Source: Candidatus Bathyarchaeota archaeon A05DMB-4
Lineage (GTDB): Archaea > Thermoproteota > Bathyarchaeia > Bathyarchaeales > SOJC01
Length of the DNA stretch: 64,000 bases
NCBI GenBank assembly: GCA_019685575.1
Contig: JABFQO010000009.1
Span: forward strand, 1 to 64,000
Reading direction: 5' to 3'
Shown here: piece by piece, positions 43,501-51,335 of the stretch
Numbering within the stretch: position 1 is the stretch's first letter
How the letters are laid out: each line of letters begins with the position of its first letter
Notes under the pieces: generated by a model
Seen by the model: the letters and a program-made list of their open reading frames with translations, nothing else
Database searches by the model: none
What the model was told of the DNA's origin: nothing
Translations under genes and position numbers: made by a program

Positions 43501-44718
43501 ATGAATGAGGCTTTCAGGTGCCCTCAATGCGGTTCAGAGAGGCTTTACAGAGACGGATTACGCTATCTTATTAATGGAAATACAACGCAAAGATGGCTGT
43601 GTAGAAACTGCGGATACCGCTTCAGCCAACCGAATTGCAACAGCTCAGAGGTGATGCAACGCCTCTCAAGAATTCATACGCAGTCATTAAATTACTCCTA
43701 TAACTTATCTCTAATCCGCCAAAGGAGCGATGAGCCATTAAGGCAAGCGTCCACTGGTGCAAAGCTGGTGAAAAATTTGGCCGCAGCAGAAAGCCAAAAA
43801 CAAGCTGCGGGGATGTCTCCACCATCAGACCAAGAAAGCATCAAAGGCAAAATCTTAGAATTTCTCTGGAAACTCGAAAAAGACGGCAGGACACAAGGCA
43901 CCATAAGAAACTACAACAAATGGTTCAGCCGCTGTCTAAAACACGACGTCAACATATTCGACCCTGAAGAAGTCAAAGGCTACCTAGCCAAAGCTGCATT
44001 AAGAGAAAGAACAAAAATAACCATTGTTGGAATGCTCAGAGTCTGGTACAGATTCCTTAAGATTCACTGGGAACCGCCAGAATACATCCCAGAAGCCGAA
44101 ATTCCCTTCATACCCACGGAACAAGAGCTTGACCAATTGATAGCTGGATGCGGAAAGAAAACGGCAACATATCTTCAACTCATGAAGGAAACAGGAGCAC
44201 GAGCCGGCGAAATCTCCAAGCTTACATGGGCTGACATCGACTTTCAGCAGCGAATAGTCAGAATAAAACCTGAAAAAGGGAGCCTACCACGCATGCTACC
44301 GCTCTCTTTGAAAGCTACTGAAATGCTTAACAATATTCCAAAAACATCTGACCGCATATTTCTCTTCGCCGACGACATGCGCTCATGCTTCTACGTCCAA
44401 CGCAAACGCATTGCCAGAAAACTGGGCAATCCTCGACTATTGCACATAAGCTTCCACACTTTCCGCCATTGGAAAGGAACCATGGAATACCACAAAACGA
44501 AAGATATCTTTTACGTTAAAGAACTCTTGGGCCACAAGAGCATCCAAAGCACACAAGTCTACATACACATTGAACGAGCACTCTACCCAAATGGCCTGCC
44601 GGACGAATACCACGTCAAAGTGGCTAAAACACAAGAAGAAATCTCACAACTATTGGAAAACGGATTCGAATATGTGCTCCAAAAGGATGGCCTCGCCTTC
44701 TTCAGAAAGCGGAAATAA
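43501..44718 (+). CDS. Zinc-ribbon tyrosine recombinase (integrase)
   Basis: 405 residues, intact. N-terminal zinc ribbon (CPQCGSERLY..WLCRNCGYRF, residues about 8-42), a linker, SAM-like core-binding domain (about 110-195) and catalytic domain with Arg in ETGARAGEISKL, box II HTFRHW, LGH and Tyr in TQVYIHI. Cuts and rejoins attachment sites of the element. It ends five bases before the 23-bp repeat that abuts the radical SAM gene. Homologous to the integrase at 2-961 and to the pseudogene at 32487. Confidence 0.92.
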   Translation: MNEAFRCPQCGSERLYRDGLRYLINGNTTQRWLCRNCGYRFSQPNCNSSEVMQRLSRIHTQSLNYSYNLSLIRQRSDEPLRQASTGAKLVKNLAAAESQKQAAGMSPPSDQESIKGKILEFLWKLEKDGRTQGTIRNYNKWFSRCLKHDVNIFDPEEVKGYLAKAALRERTKITIVGMLRVWYRFLKIHWEPPEYIPEAEIPFIPTEQELDQLIAGCGKKTATYLQLMKETGARAGEISKLTWADIDFQQRIVRIKPEKGSLPRMLPLSLKATEMLNNIPKTSDRIFLFADDMRSCFYVQRKRIARKLGNPRLLHISFHTFRHWKGTMEYHKTKDIFYVKELLGHKSIQSTQVYIHIERALYPNGLPDEYHVKVAKTQEEISQLLENGFEYVLQKDGLAFFRKRK

Positions 44719-44722
44719 CCGC

Positions 44723-44745
44723 CATATAACGGATGCAATAAAAAA
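44723..44745 (+). repeat. Candidate attachment-site repeat, right copy (23 bp)
   Basis: Identical to 32969-32991. Its right edge touches the stop codon (44748-44746, minus strand) of the radical SAM gene, consistent with insertion at the 3' end of that gene. Confidence 0.75.
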
Positions 44746-45867
44746 CTAAGGGATTATCTCGCAACCATTGTATTTTAGATAATCAAAATCCGACAGCTTA
44801 ATCCTACCCTTACCAATCAGGCTCCTAACTCGTGGCAATTCGCTTTTCAAGGCTTCGATTAGATTTTGCACAGTATCGCAGACAAGTGCGTATTGCTGCT
44901 CGTTCCATTGTTTGGTGATATTCGCATACAAACAACGCCCACCACACTCAGAAAGGATGCGACACTGCGAGCATGGCTTTGAGACGAGAATCTTCTCTAA
45001 CTTGAGCGGATGTGCGGTTCTTATGTGGCCCAAGTAAAAATCTTTCATCCCACCCATGATTGGACAGGGAGCGATGTTTCCGTCGGTTAGGATGCTGTAG
45101 TTTATCCAGCCCGAACCGCACCGCAACAAGCTCTTCTCCCCATGCAACAGCGACTGCGTCACGCCTAAGAAGGGATAAAGCCTCAGCACTCTCCCGCATT
45201 TCTCCATATAATCCACCCAATACCGCACGAGCCGTTTCACGCCTGGGTTGTAGCTTTCTTTCACCCATTTTTCGAACGGTCTCTGGGCGAAATCGTTCTT
45301 CCAAAAACCCGCGTCCAACTGCCAATGGACTGAAGAAAACGGGCATTCATCGTTGTTCAGCAGCCATGTTACCTGCTTGAAGATGTCCGTCTCTTCCATC
45401 ACCGTCATCCGTGCGATTATTTCGCCTTTGAAACCGTTGCGTCGGATTCGCTTAACGTTTTCCGTAACCTTCCTGTAAACTCCTGTTCCGCGGTAATAGT
45501 CTGTTAATTCTTTGTCGCCGTCGATGGAGACTAGAATGGTGTGAAGACGATTCGTGTATTCGGGCTCCAACTTGTCCAAGAGCAAGCCGTTTGTTTGGAT
45601 AAGAAAATGCTTCGCTGGCACGTTGTCCATTATGAGGCGGATTTTATCCGCGCAAAGCGTCGGTTCGCCCCCGTAAAAAGTCAGGACGCAGTCTGGATCT
45701 TTCATGCAAAAATCTCTCAGCCACTCGAAGGGGTAGTTGATTTCTTTTGGCAGAGAATAGTCGATTCTGAATTCTCCAAACTCCGTGCCTATGTCGTCGC
45801 ATGATTTTCCGTAGCAGTATTTGCATTGCAAGTTGCAGTGGGTTGTCAGTATGACATGGAAGAGCAT
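44746..45867 (-). CDS. Radical SAM enzyme with SPASM-like C-terminus
   Basis: 373 residues. MLFHVILTTHCNLQCKYCYG carries the CxxxCxxC 4Fe-4S motif at the extreme N-terminus, followed by FYGGEPTL. C-terminal Cys cluster (LRCGSGW, IAPCPIMGG, CSQCRILSECGGRCLYA, KYNGCEIIP) suits extra Fe-S clusters as in peptide-modifying SPASM enzymes; it looks like the archaeal AF0577-type group. No precursor peptide gene is visible nearby, so the substrate is unknown. Confidence 0.88.
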   Translation of the reverse strand: MLFHVILTTHCNLQCKYCYGKSCDDIGTEFGEFRIDYSLPKEINYPFEWLRDFCMKDPDCVLTFYGGEPTLCADKIRLIMDNVPAKHFLIQTNGLLLDKLEPEYTNRLHTILVSIDGDKELTDYYRGTGVYRKVTENVKRIRRNGFKGEIIARMTVMEETDIFKQVTWLLNNDECPFSSVHWQLDAGFWKNDFAQRPFEKWVKESYNPGVKRLVRYWVDYMEKCGRVLRLYPFLGVTQSLLHGEKSLLRCGSGWINYSILTDGNIAPCPIMGGMKDFYLGHIRTAHPLKLEKILVSKPCSQCRILSECGGRCLYANITKQWNEQQYALVCDTVQNLIEALKSELPRVRSLIGKGRIKLSDFDYLKYNGCEIIP

Positions 45868-46076
45868 TTTTAGGCTCCTTTGTATTGTTTAAATGGAATG
45901 TCCATGTTCTCTCAGTTGTTGACTGAATCTTTTCTTGATTCCTTGACCTATAAACCTCAAAAAAACCTTGTTATAAAGTTTTTATAGAATGTGTTTTCTT
46001 TACGTAGTGTTCTGGAGAATCCTTCTTTGCAGACTTAGGGCGTATAATGGGTAAGTTGAGGAGACGGTAGAAAAAT

Positions 46077-48194
46077 CTATGGTTCTGATGGCTTTCTCTT
46101 CTTTGAGGCGCAGAATACCAAAAGTGCTGCAAATAGTCCCGCCAAGCCTACGATTACTCCGAACGGGTATTCGGGTATTACAAAGAAGCCAGCTGTAACT
46201 TCTATGTCGTTGCTATCCAGAGCATCACGGTCGGCGGTGTATTTGCCATCACCGTCAACGTCAACTACTATGTCGTATTTTCCGAGAGTAAGTTTGGGAT
46301 TCCACACGATTATTGGAAGAATCTTTCCAGAGGAGTCTGAGGTTACTTTTATTGTAACTACAGGTGTTGGGATGGGCATTCCGTTTGTCCATGTTTCTAC
46401 ATCATTCACTATGTAGAGATCGTAGGTTGTGGATGCTAAATATCCGTCTCCGTTTGCGTATACGATTTCGTTCAGTTTAAAAGTGTCTTTTTGCTTGCCT
46501 GTTGAGTCACAGCTTTCGATTGTGGCGGGTGGCTTCTCGATGAAAACGGCTACTAGCGTATGGTTGTCGTTCATAGTGACTTCACAGGGATTGCCATTGC
46601 CAATGTTTTCGCTGTCCAGTAACCAGTGATCTAGTATCCACCACGAGTTCGGGAAAGCGTGTACTGAAACAACGCTGCCTTTGTCGTATAGGTAACTGTT
46701 GGGCGTTGGATCGGTGGTGCCGCTTCCGGAAACTTGAATTGTTAGCTCATATTGTGAAGGTGGAAGCTTGACAAAGACCGCTGTTAGAGTGTGGTCAGAA
46801 TTCATCGTGACTTGGTATGGGTTGGATGAACCAACGTTATTGCTGTCAAGTAGCCAATAGTCCAGCGTCCAACCAGGGTTTGGAATTGCGTTAACAAGTG
46901 CCAATGTGCCTTCTAGATAGAGGTGGCTACCTGGCATGGGGTTTGTGGTGCCGGAGCCTGTGACATTTATGTCTAGTGTATATTGAGGTATGGGGATGAA
47001 GACGGCTTCGAGAACGTGATTATTGTTCATGGTGACCACGTATGGGTTTAGAGAGCCCACATTTATGCTGTCTAGAAGCCAATATTGCAGTCTCCAGCCG
47101 GGGGTAGGGGCAGCGCTTACTGAGACCACGGATTCGTCATCATAGAGGTAGTTGCCCTGGGGCGGTGCAGTGGTGCCTGAGCCTGTAATCGTAATCGTAA
47201 GTTGGTATTGTGGTTTTACTGTTATGAAGCCGCTTGTGATTTGGATATCGTTGTCATCCAAGGCGTCGATGATGGCGTCGTACTTGCCGTTGTTGTTTAC
47301 GTCGACTAGGATGTCGTATTGTCCTACAGTGTGGGGGTCGCTCCATACGGCCGTGGGAACTATTTTTCCATAAGCGTCTGAATAAACTTGAGTTTTGATG
47401 ACGTGTGCCGGGATGTCTATGCCATCGATCCATGTGTTCACGTCGTTGAGTATGTATAGGTTGTAGCTCGTGGATGGTGAGTAGCCACTACCATTTGCGT
47501 ATATAGTGTCGCGCCAGTAGAATATGTCCTTTCGATTACCTTGTGCGTCACAACTTTCGATTGATGGTTTAAGGCTTATTTCTAGGTATGGATGGTTATA
47601 GTACCAGTCTTTGCTATAGAAAAGTCTATTGCGTGAGCAGTAAATAGGGCATTTCTCGATTGTGAATTTTATGATTACGCTGACGATTCCGTCGTTGGCG
47701 CATTCAGTTTTGACGTATGTTGTCATAGCGTCGCTATCCCAGCTATGCCATTTTTCTCCTCCAGTCTTATCCACCCATGTTATGACGATTTCGTCGCCTA
47801 CATCTGGTGCATTGTCCCAGGTTAGAGAAGACTCTTTCCATGGTGCATTTGTGTCCTTATAGTAATCTGTGGTCTTACACGCAGATACTGGAAGAGGGTC
47901 TGGTGGAAAGCCTGAATAGCATTTCAGATATAGCGTTGCTTTGGCTATTCGGTTATAGTCTAAGTTTGAAACGTCGAATTTGAGGTAGATTCGAGAGATT
48001 AGCCAATTATCCCCGTATTTATTGTCTTCAACTTCTAGTGTTGGGCCGTTGTGGTTGCCTCGCCAATAGGCATTTACATAAGCGTCGTCTGTTGGGAGTA
48101 ATGTGAGTGTATCAGTCTCGGCTTTGGCGTGTTGTGGGGTGAAAAATATGCTTAGTAATAATATAGACACTATGATTAGGAGCCTTATTTTCAA
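46077..48194 (-). CDS. Large repeat-built surface protein with PEYPFG anchor
   Basis: 705 residues. Signal peptide (LLIIVSILLLSIFFTPQHAKA), a DNRLRE-like domain (about 30-210: LLPTDDAYVNAYWRGNHNGPTLEV..SRIYLKFDVSNL), a domain A (IESCDAQGNRKDIFYWRDTIYANGSGY..LVDVNNNGKYD), three InlB-like B repeats of about 75 residues (GSGTTxPxP...P.PGW.L.YWLLDS.N.GS.NPY.VTMN..H.L.AVF), then a second copy of A, and a C-terminal PEYPFG motif, helix and basic tail like archaeosortase-type signals. Likely adhesin or cell-envelope protein. Confidence 0.85.
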   Translation of the reverse strand: MKIRLLIIVSILLLSIFFTPQHAKAETDTLTLLPTDDAYVNAYWRGNHNGPTLEVEDNKYGDNWLISRIYLKFDVSNLDYNRIAKATLYLKCYSGFPPDPLPVSACKTTDYYKDTNAPWKESSLTWDNAPDVGDEIVITWVDKTGGEKWHSWDSDAMTTYVKTECANDGIVSVIIKFTIEKCPIYCSRNRLFYSKDWYYNHPYLEISLKPSIESCDAQGNRKDIFYWRDTIYANGSGYSPSTSYNLYILNDVNTWIDGIDIPAHVIKTQVYSDAYGKIVPTAVWSDPHTVGQYDILVDVNNNGKYDAIIDALDDNDIQITSGFITVKPQYQLTITITGSGTTAPPQGNYLYDDESVVSVSAAPTPGWRLQYWLLDSINVGSLNPYVVTMNNNHVLEAVFIPIPQYTLDINVTGSGTTNPMPGSHLYLEGTLALVNAIPNPGWTLDYWLLDSNNVGSSNPYQVTMNSDHTLTAVFVKLPPSQYELTIQVSGSGTTDPTPNSYLYDKGSVVSVHAFPNSWWILDHWLLDSENIGNGNPCEVTMNDNHTLVAVFIEKPPATIESCDSTGKQKDTFKLNEIVYANGDGYLASTTYDLYIVNDVETWTNGMPIPTPVVTIKVTSDSSGKILPIIVWNPKLTLGKYDIVVDVDGDGKYTADRDALDSNDIEVTAGFFVIPEYPFGVIVGLAGLFAALLVFCASKKRKPSEP

Positions 48195-48281
48195 AGTTGT
48201 TCTCCTTATTATGGAATTTTGTGCGTCTGTGGTTCAGTATCAATATTGTAGTTAACATATAAAAAGACTGATAGAATTGAT

Positions 48282-48289
48282 TTCTAGAA
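48282..48289. promoter_or_regulatory. TTCTAGAA palindrome, site 1
   Basis: Between the surface protein gene (start 48194) and the winged-helix gene (start 48399), 17 bases after TATA ACATATAAAA on the plus strand. One of four intergenic copies (48282, 49099, 51222, 63121). Confidence 0.45.
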
Positions 48290-48398
48290 CTTTCGCGGCG
48301 ATCTTCAATTTTCTCTCACGTGTTCTATGGTGTATTCATGATATGTGAATAGGGTGACGTGATTAAAGGAGATCGAGGCATGTTAAAAAGTCTTAAAT

Positions 48399-48758
48399 AT
48401 GCAAAAAGACAATAAAAATAAACACAGACGCACGAGTGCCGATTCCAATTTAACGTGCCGGTTGAGGTTTACTTTGGTTCAAACTGAAAAAGCAGTAGAG
48501 TTTACCATCCGTGGCAGAATCGATATAATAGCGAATATTTTGGATGAGGCACGGAACGGCGTAAAAAAGACAAGAATTATGTATGCTTGCAACCTTAGCT
48601 TTAGACAACTTCGGGTTTACTTGAATTTTCTCTTGAAGAAAGGACTCTTGATGGTGAGCGCTTCGGCTGAAGATGGAAAAAGCCAGGTTTTCAAGGCGAC
48701 GAAGAAGGGTTTGGCTTTTTTGGAAGCGTACCGTAACCTTCAAGCGGTTATTTCTTGA
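48399..48758 (+). CDS. Winged-helix transcription regulator
   Basis: 119 residues: FTIRGRIDIIANILDEARNGVKKTRIMYACNLSFRQLRVYLNFLLKKGLLMV..QVFKATKKGLAFLEAYRNL, the typical archaeal winged-helix form ('GR.dIiadIL.....ga.KTrIMY..NLS..ql..YL..L...GL'). Paralogue of the gene at 49710. ATG 48399. Its 3' end overlaps the next minus-strand gene by 19 bases. Confidence 0.85.
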   Translation: MQKDNKNKHRRTSADSNLTCRLRFTLVQTEKAVEFTIRGRIDIIANILDEARNGVKKTRIMYACNLSFRQLRVYLNFLLKKGLLMVSASAEDGKSQVFKATKKGLAFLEAYRNLQAVIS

Positions 48759-49003
48759 TAACGTGTGTCAGTTTCGTGTTTTTCTATTTTTTCTAAGAAT
48801 CTATGGGTTAAGGCGTCAAGTTTGATTTTTTTATTTTCCGTGTTTATTTGGATGAAGTTGAATTCTTCTAAAAAGGCTATTATTAGTTTTGTTTTTTCTT
48901 CATCCAAGTCGGTTTTTCTTGCGATCTCATTTAGACTGTGCCATTTGCCGTCTCGGAGGCCTTCGAAGAGTGCATCGACCTTGCCGATCTTCATTTTGCT
49001 CAT
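48740..49003 (-). CDS. Small winged-helix protein
   Basis: 87 residues: KVDALFEGLRDGKWHSLNEIARKTDLDEEKTKLIIAFLEEFNFIQINTENKKIKLDALTHRFLEKIEK is a short helix-turn-helix with wing. Probable transcription regulator. Convergent overlap with the gene at 48399. Confidence 0.75.
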   Translation of the reverse strand: MSKMKIGKVDALFEGLRDGKWHSLNEIARKTDLDEEKTKLIIAFLEEFNFIQINTENKKIKLDALTHRFLEKIEKHETDTRYQEITA

Positions 49004-49098
49004 CTCATTCGTTAAACCTTTGGTTGTGGTGGATAAATGGTTTGTGAGTCTTCATTTTATATCATTGTTTGGATTTTTCTAGAACAAATGGAATATAG

Positions 49099-49106
49099 TT
49101 CTAGAA
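49099..49106. promoter_or_regulatory. TTCTAGAA palindrome, site 2
   Basis: Lies 93 bases upstream of the small winged-helix gene (start 49003, minus) and 171 upstream of the gene at 49277, in ATATAGTTCTAGAATATAG. Confidence 0.45.
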
Positions 49107-49276
49107 TATAGTTATAGATTATCCTTTCGCGTGTTCTTAAATATGACGATTACAATTTTAGTGGTGACGTGGCCAAATTTAGCGGCGAAAGATAGGGAGA
49201 AAGAATTTCCGCAAGAGTCGCCGAAGTACGGCTCTAAGAAATCCGCATCTGCTCCGGTCACGGAGGGATTTTAGTA

Positions 49277-49672
49277 GTGAACAACAACGAGTGGAAAGAA
49301 CAAAAACTGTTCGTCGAGGAACTGAAACGTCAGTGGAAACTTATGTGGAGAGAGCGGATAGATGATAAAGTTAGAGCCGAGGGAATTGCAGCTAAAGATT
49401 TTGGTTTGTTGTTCGTTGAGCGTGGTACCATAATTATAGCCACTCGAGATTTCAAACTATTAGATTTTAGGCAGATCTTGCAGCAGCATAACCTTGTCCA
49501 TGCAGAGGACGTGGTTTTCCCTAGTCCGTCTACAGGTGGCTGGGGTAAGTTTGCGCGTGAGGTTTTTGGGAAAAATAGTGGAGTCAAGCGGCGGGCTTCT
49601 TATGAAAAACCAAAGGGCGGAAGCGGGCCTTTGAAGAAGTGTGGAAGAGGTTGGCTTCACGTTAGAATGTGA
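49277..49672 (+). CDS. Hypothetical protein
   Basis: 131 residues, basic C-terminus (KRRASYEKPKGGSGPLKKCGRGW). VEELKRQWKLMWRERIDDKVRAEGIAAKDFGLLFVERGTIIIATRDFKLLDFRQIL is mixed alpha/beta. Not recognised. GTG start after GGAGGG. It precedes the second winged-helix gene by 37 bases. Confidence 0.55.
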   Translation: MNNNEWKEQKLFVEELKRQWKLMWRERIDDKVRAEGIAAKDFGLLFVERGTIIIATRDFKLLDFRQILQQHNLVHAEDVVFPSPSTGGWGKFAREVFGKNSGVKRRASYEKPKGGSGPLKKCGRGWLHVRM

Positions 49673-49709
49673 ATTTCTGTTCATGTTTTGAACAGTGAAG
49701 TTGTTTTAG

Positions 49710-50099
49710 GTGAGTTTATTGTCCAGGTATAGGAACCGGATAGAAATAATAGCTGACATCCTTAACATTGTCAGGAATGGTGCTCGCAAAACGCAGATAA
49801 TGTACAAGGGAAACCTTAGTTATAAGCTTCTTACGCGGTATATGGGCGAGGTTATTGGTGCTGGCTTGGTTTGTGTGGGAGAAAAAACAAGCATATATCA
49901 GTTGACTAGGAAGGGTGAAGATTTTTTGAGGTATTTTGAAAGTTACTTGGCAAGTCGTACTGCTGTGGATCAGCATTTGAATAATATAAAGAATACGAAG
50001 GCGATGCTTGAGGATATGTGCCTGTTTAGGCGTCCGGTTGGAGATGAGGGTTTTGGAAGTGAGGTTCGGAAAAAACCTGGCAAGGATAGTTTGAAGTAG
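49710..50099 (+). CDS. Winged-helix transcription regulator (paralogue)
   Basis: 129 residues. RNRIEIIADILNIVRNGARKTQIMYKGNLSYKLLTRYMGEVIGAGLVCVGEKTSIYQLTRKGEDFLRYFESY matches the 48399 protein. GTG start within TTTAGGTGAG. Ten bases before a membrane protein gene, so perhaps a local regulator of the surface locus. Confidence 0.85.
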   Translation: MSLLSRYRNRIEIIADILNIVRNGARKTQIMYKGNLSYKLLTRYMGEVIGAGLVCVGEKTSIYQLTRKGEDFLRYFESYLASRTAVDQHLNNIKNTKAMLEDMCLFRRPVGDEGFGSEVRKKPGKDSLK

Positions 50100-50109
50100 T
50101 AAGAGTGAT

Positions 50110-50622
50110 ATGGTTATGAGTCATCGCCGAATGATTTTTGTTCTTGTTCTTTTTGTGGTTTGTGTTTTTAGTAGTATTTCTCGAGGTTTTGCGGAAACGA
50201 CTGAGGTTGAAGCGTATGGAGTGATTAGTAATGTTTCGGGTTTTTTGGAGAGGGCTTTTTTGGCTGTAGGGGACGCAGAGCGTTCGGGGGCAAATGTTAC
50301 TTTGCTCAAGGTGAGGCTTAATTATGCTGGGTTGCTCTTGGCAAATGCTAGTGCAAGTTTTGGTGTTGGGGATTTTAGTGCTGCTGTTGATTTTGCTCTT
50401 TTGGCGAACGATACTGTGAATGGTATGGGTGATGAGGCTTATCAGTTAAAGACCGCAGCAGAAGTAGCTCGGGTGGAGCGGTTCCATTGGTCTATTTTAG
50501 TGTCTAGTTTGGGTATTAGTTTGGTGGTTTTTGTTGTTTTGGTTGGTTGGGTTTATTTTAAGCGTTATTATGTTCGTAGGGTTTTGGGTTTGAAGCCTGA
50601 GGTGAGCCAGAGTGAGTCTTGA
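50110..50622 (+). CDS. Secreted single-TM surface protein
   Basis: 170 residues: signal peptide (MIFVLVLFVVCVFSSISRGFA), an extracellular helical segment with several N-glycosylation sites (NVT, NAS, NDT), and a C-terminal membrane helix (ILVSSLGISLVVFVVLVGWVYF) with a basic tail. Overlaps the next gene by 11 bases. Function unknown. Confidence 0.68.
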   Translation: MVMSHRRMIFVLVLFVVCVFSSISRGFAETTEVEAYGVISNVSGFLERAFLAVGDAERSGANVTLLKVRLNYAGLLLANASASFGVGDFSAAVDFALLANDTVNGMGDEAYQLKTAAEVARVERFHWSILVSSLGISLVVFVVLVGWVYFKRYYVRRVLGLKPEVSQSES

Positions 50623-51211
50623 TGAGTATAAGTTGGTTCTTGTGAGTGTTTTCCTAGTCTTGGTTCTTGTTGCTGCTTCGCCTACTTTGAGCATGGTGAT
50701 TGATTGGCCGGCTGGTGAGCGGTTTACTGAGCTTTGGGTTTTAGGTCCGGGTCATATGGCTGAGGGTTATCCTTTTGACGTGAGGGAGAACATGTCTTAT
50801 AGTGTTTTTTTGGGTATGAGTAATCGTATGGGCGGGTTGGAGTATTATGTGGCTTTTGTGAAGTTCAGGAATCAGACTGAGCCTTTGCCTAATGCGACGA
50901 CGGGTGAGCCTAGTATAGTGACGTCGTCGTTTGAGTATCGTGTATTCTTAAGCGCTGGGGAGGTTTGGGAGAAGAATGTTACTTTCTCGTTTTCTGGAGT
51001 AAGTCTTGAGGGTGATATGTGTAGGGTTTCGTATTTGGTGGTTGATGGTTTTTCTTCCTTTGTAAACAAAACTGCTACGTGGGATGCTGCGAATAAGGGG
51101 TACTATTTCCAGGTTTTCTTCGAGCTATGGCGATATAACGCTACGACTTCGGTGTTCGAGTATCATAATCGTTTTGTCAGTTTGTGGCTGAACATGACGG
51201 CTACTGTGTAA
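50612..51211 (+). CDS. DUF1616-like membrane-anchored protein
   Basis: 199 residues. N-terminal membrane helix (LVLVSVFLVLVLVAASPTLSMV), then DWPAGERFTELWVLGPGHMAEGYPFDVRENMSYSVFLGMSNRMGGLEYYVAFVKFRN, which resembles DUF1616, an archaeal beta-rich extracellular domain with N-glycosylation sites. GTG/ATG overlap with the preceding gene implies co-translation. Confidence 0.75.
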   Translation: MSLDEYKLVLVSVFLVLVLVAASPTLSMVIDWPAGERFTELWVLGPGHMAEGYPFDVRENMSYSVFLGMSNRMGGLEYYVAFVKFRNQTEPLPNATTGEPSIVTSSFEYRVFLSAGEVWEKNVTFSFSGVSLEGDMCRVSYLVVDGFSSFVNKTATWDAANKGYYFQVFFELWRYNATTSVFEYHNRFVSLWLNMTATV

Positions 51212-51217
51212 TAGAAT

Positions 51218-51233
51218 AATGTTCTAGAACATT
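51218..51233. promoter_or_regulatory. TTCTAGAA palindrome, site 3 (16-bp perfect palindrome)
   Basis: AATGTTCTAGAACATT is perfectly symmetrical. It follows the DUF1616-like stop and lies about 100 bases before the GT2 gene, upstream of a GGTTTAAATG TATA-like element at 51244. Confidence 0.5.
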
Positions 51234-51335
51234 TCTCCTACTTGGTTTAAATGTGAGAAAAGACAGATTTAGCATGACGAAGGGAGTTAGGCCCTGACTG
51301 AAGGTTTTGCTGAGCGAGACGTTAACTCTCCGCGT

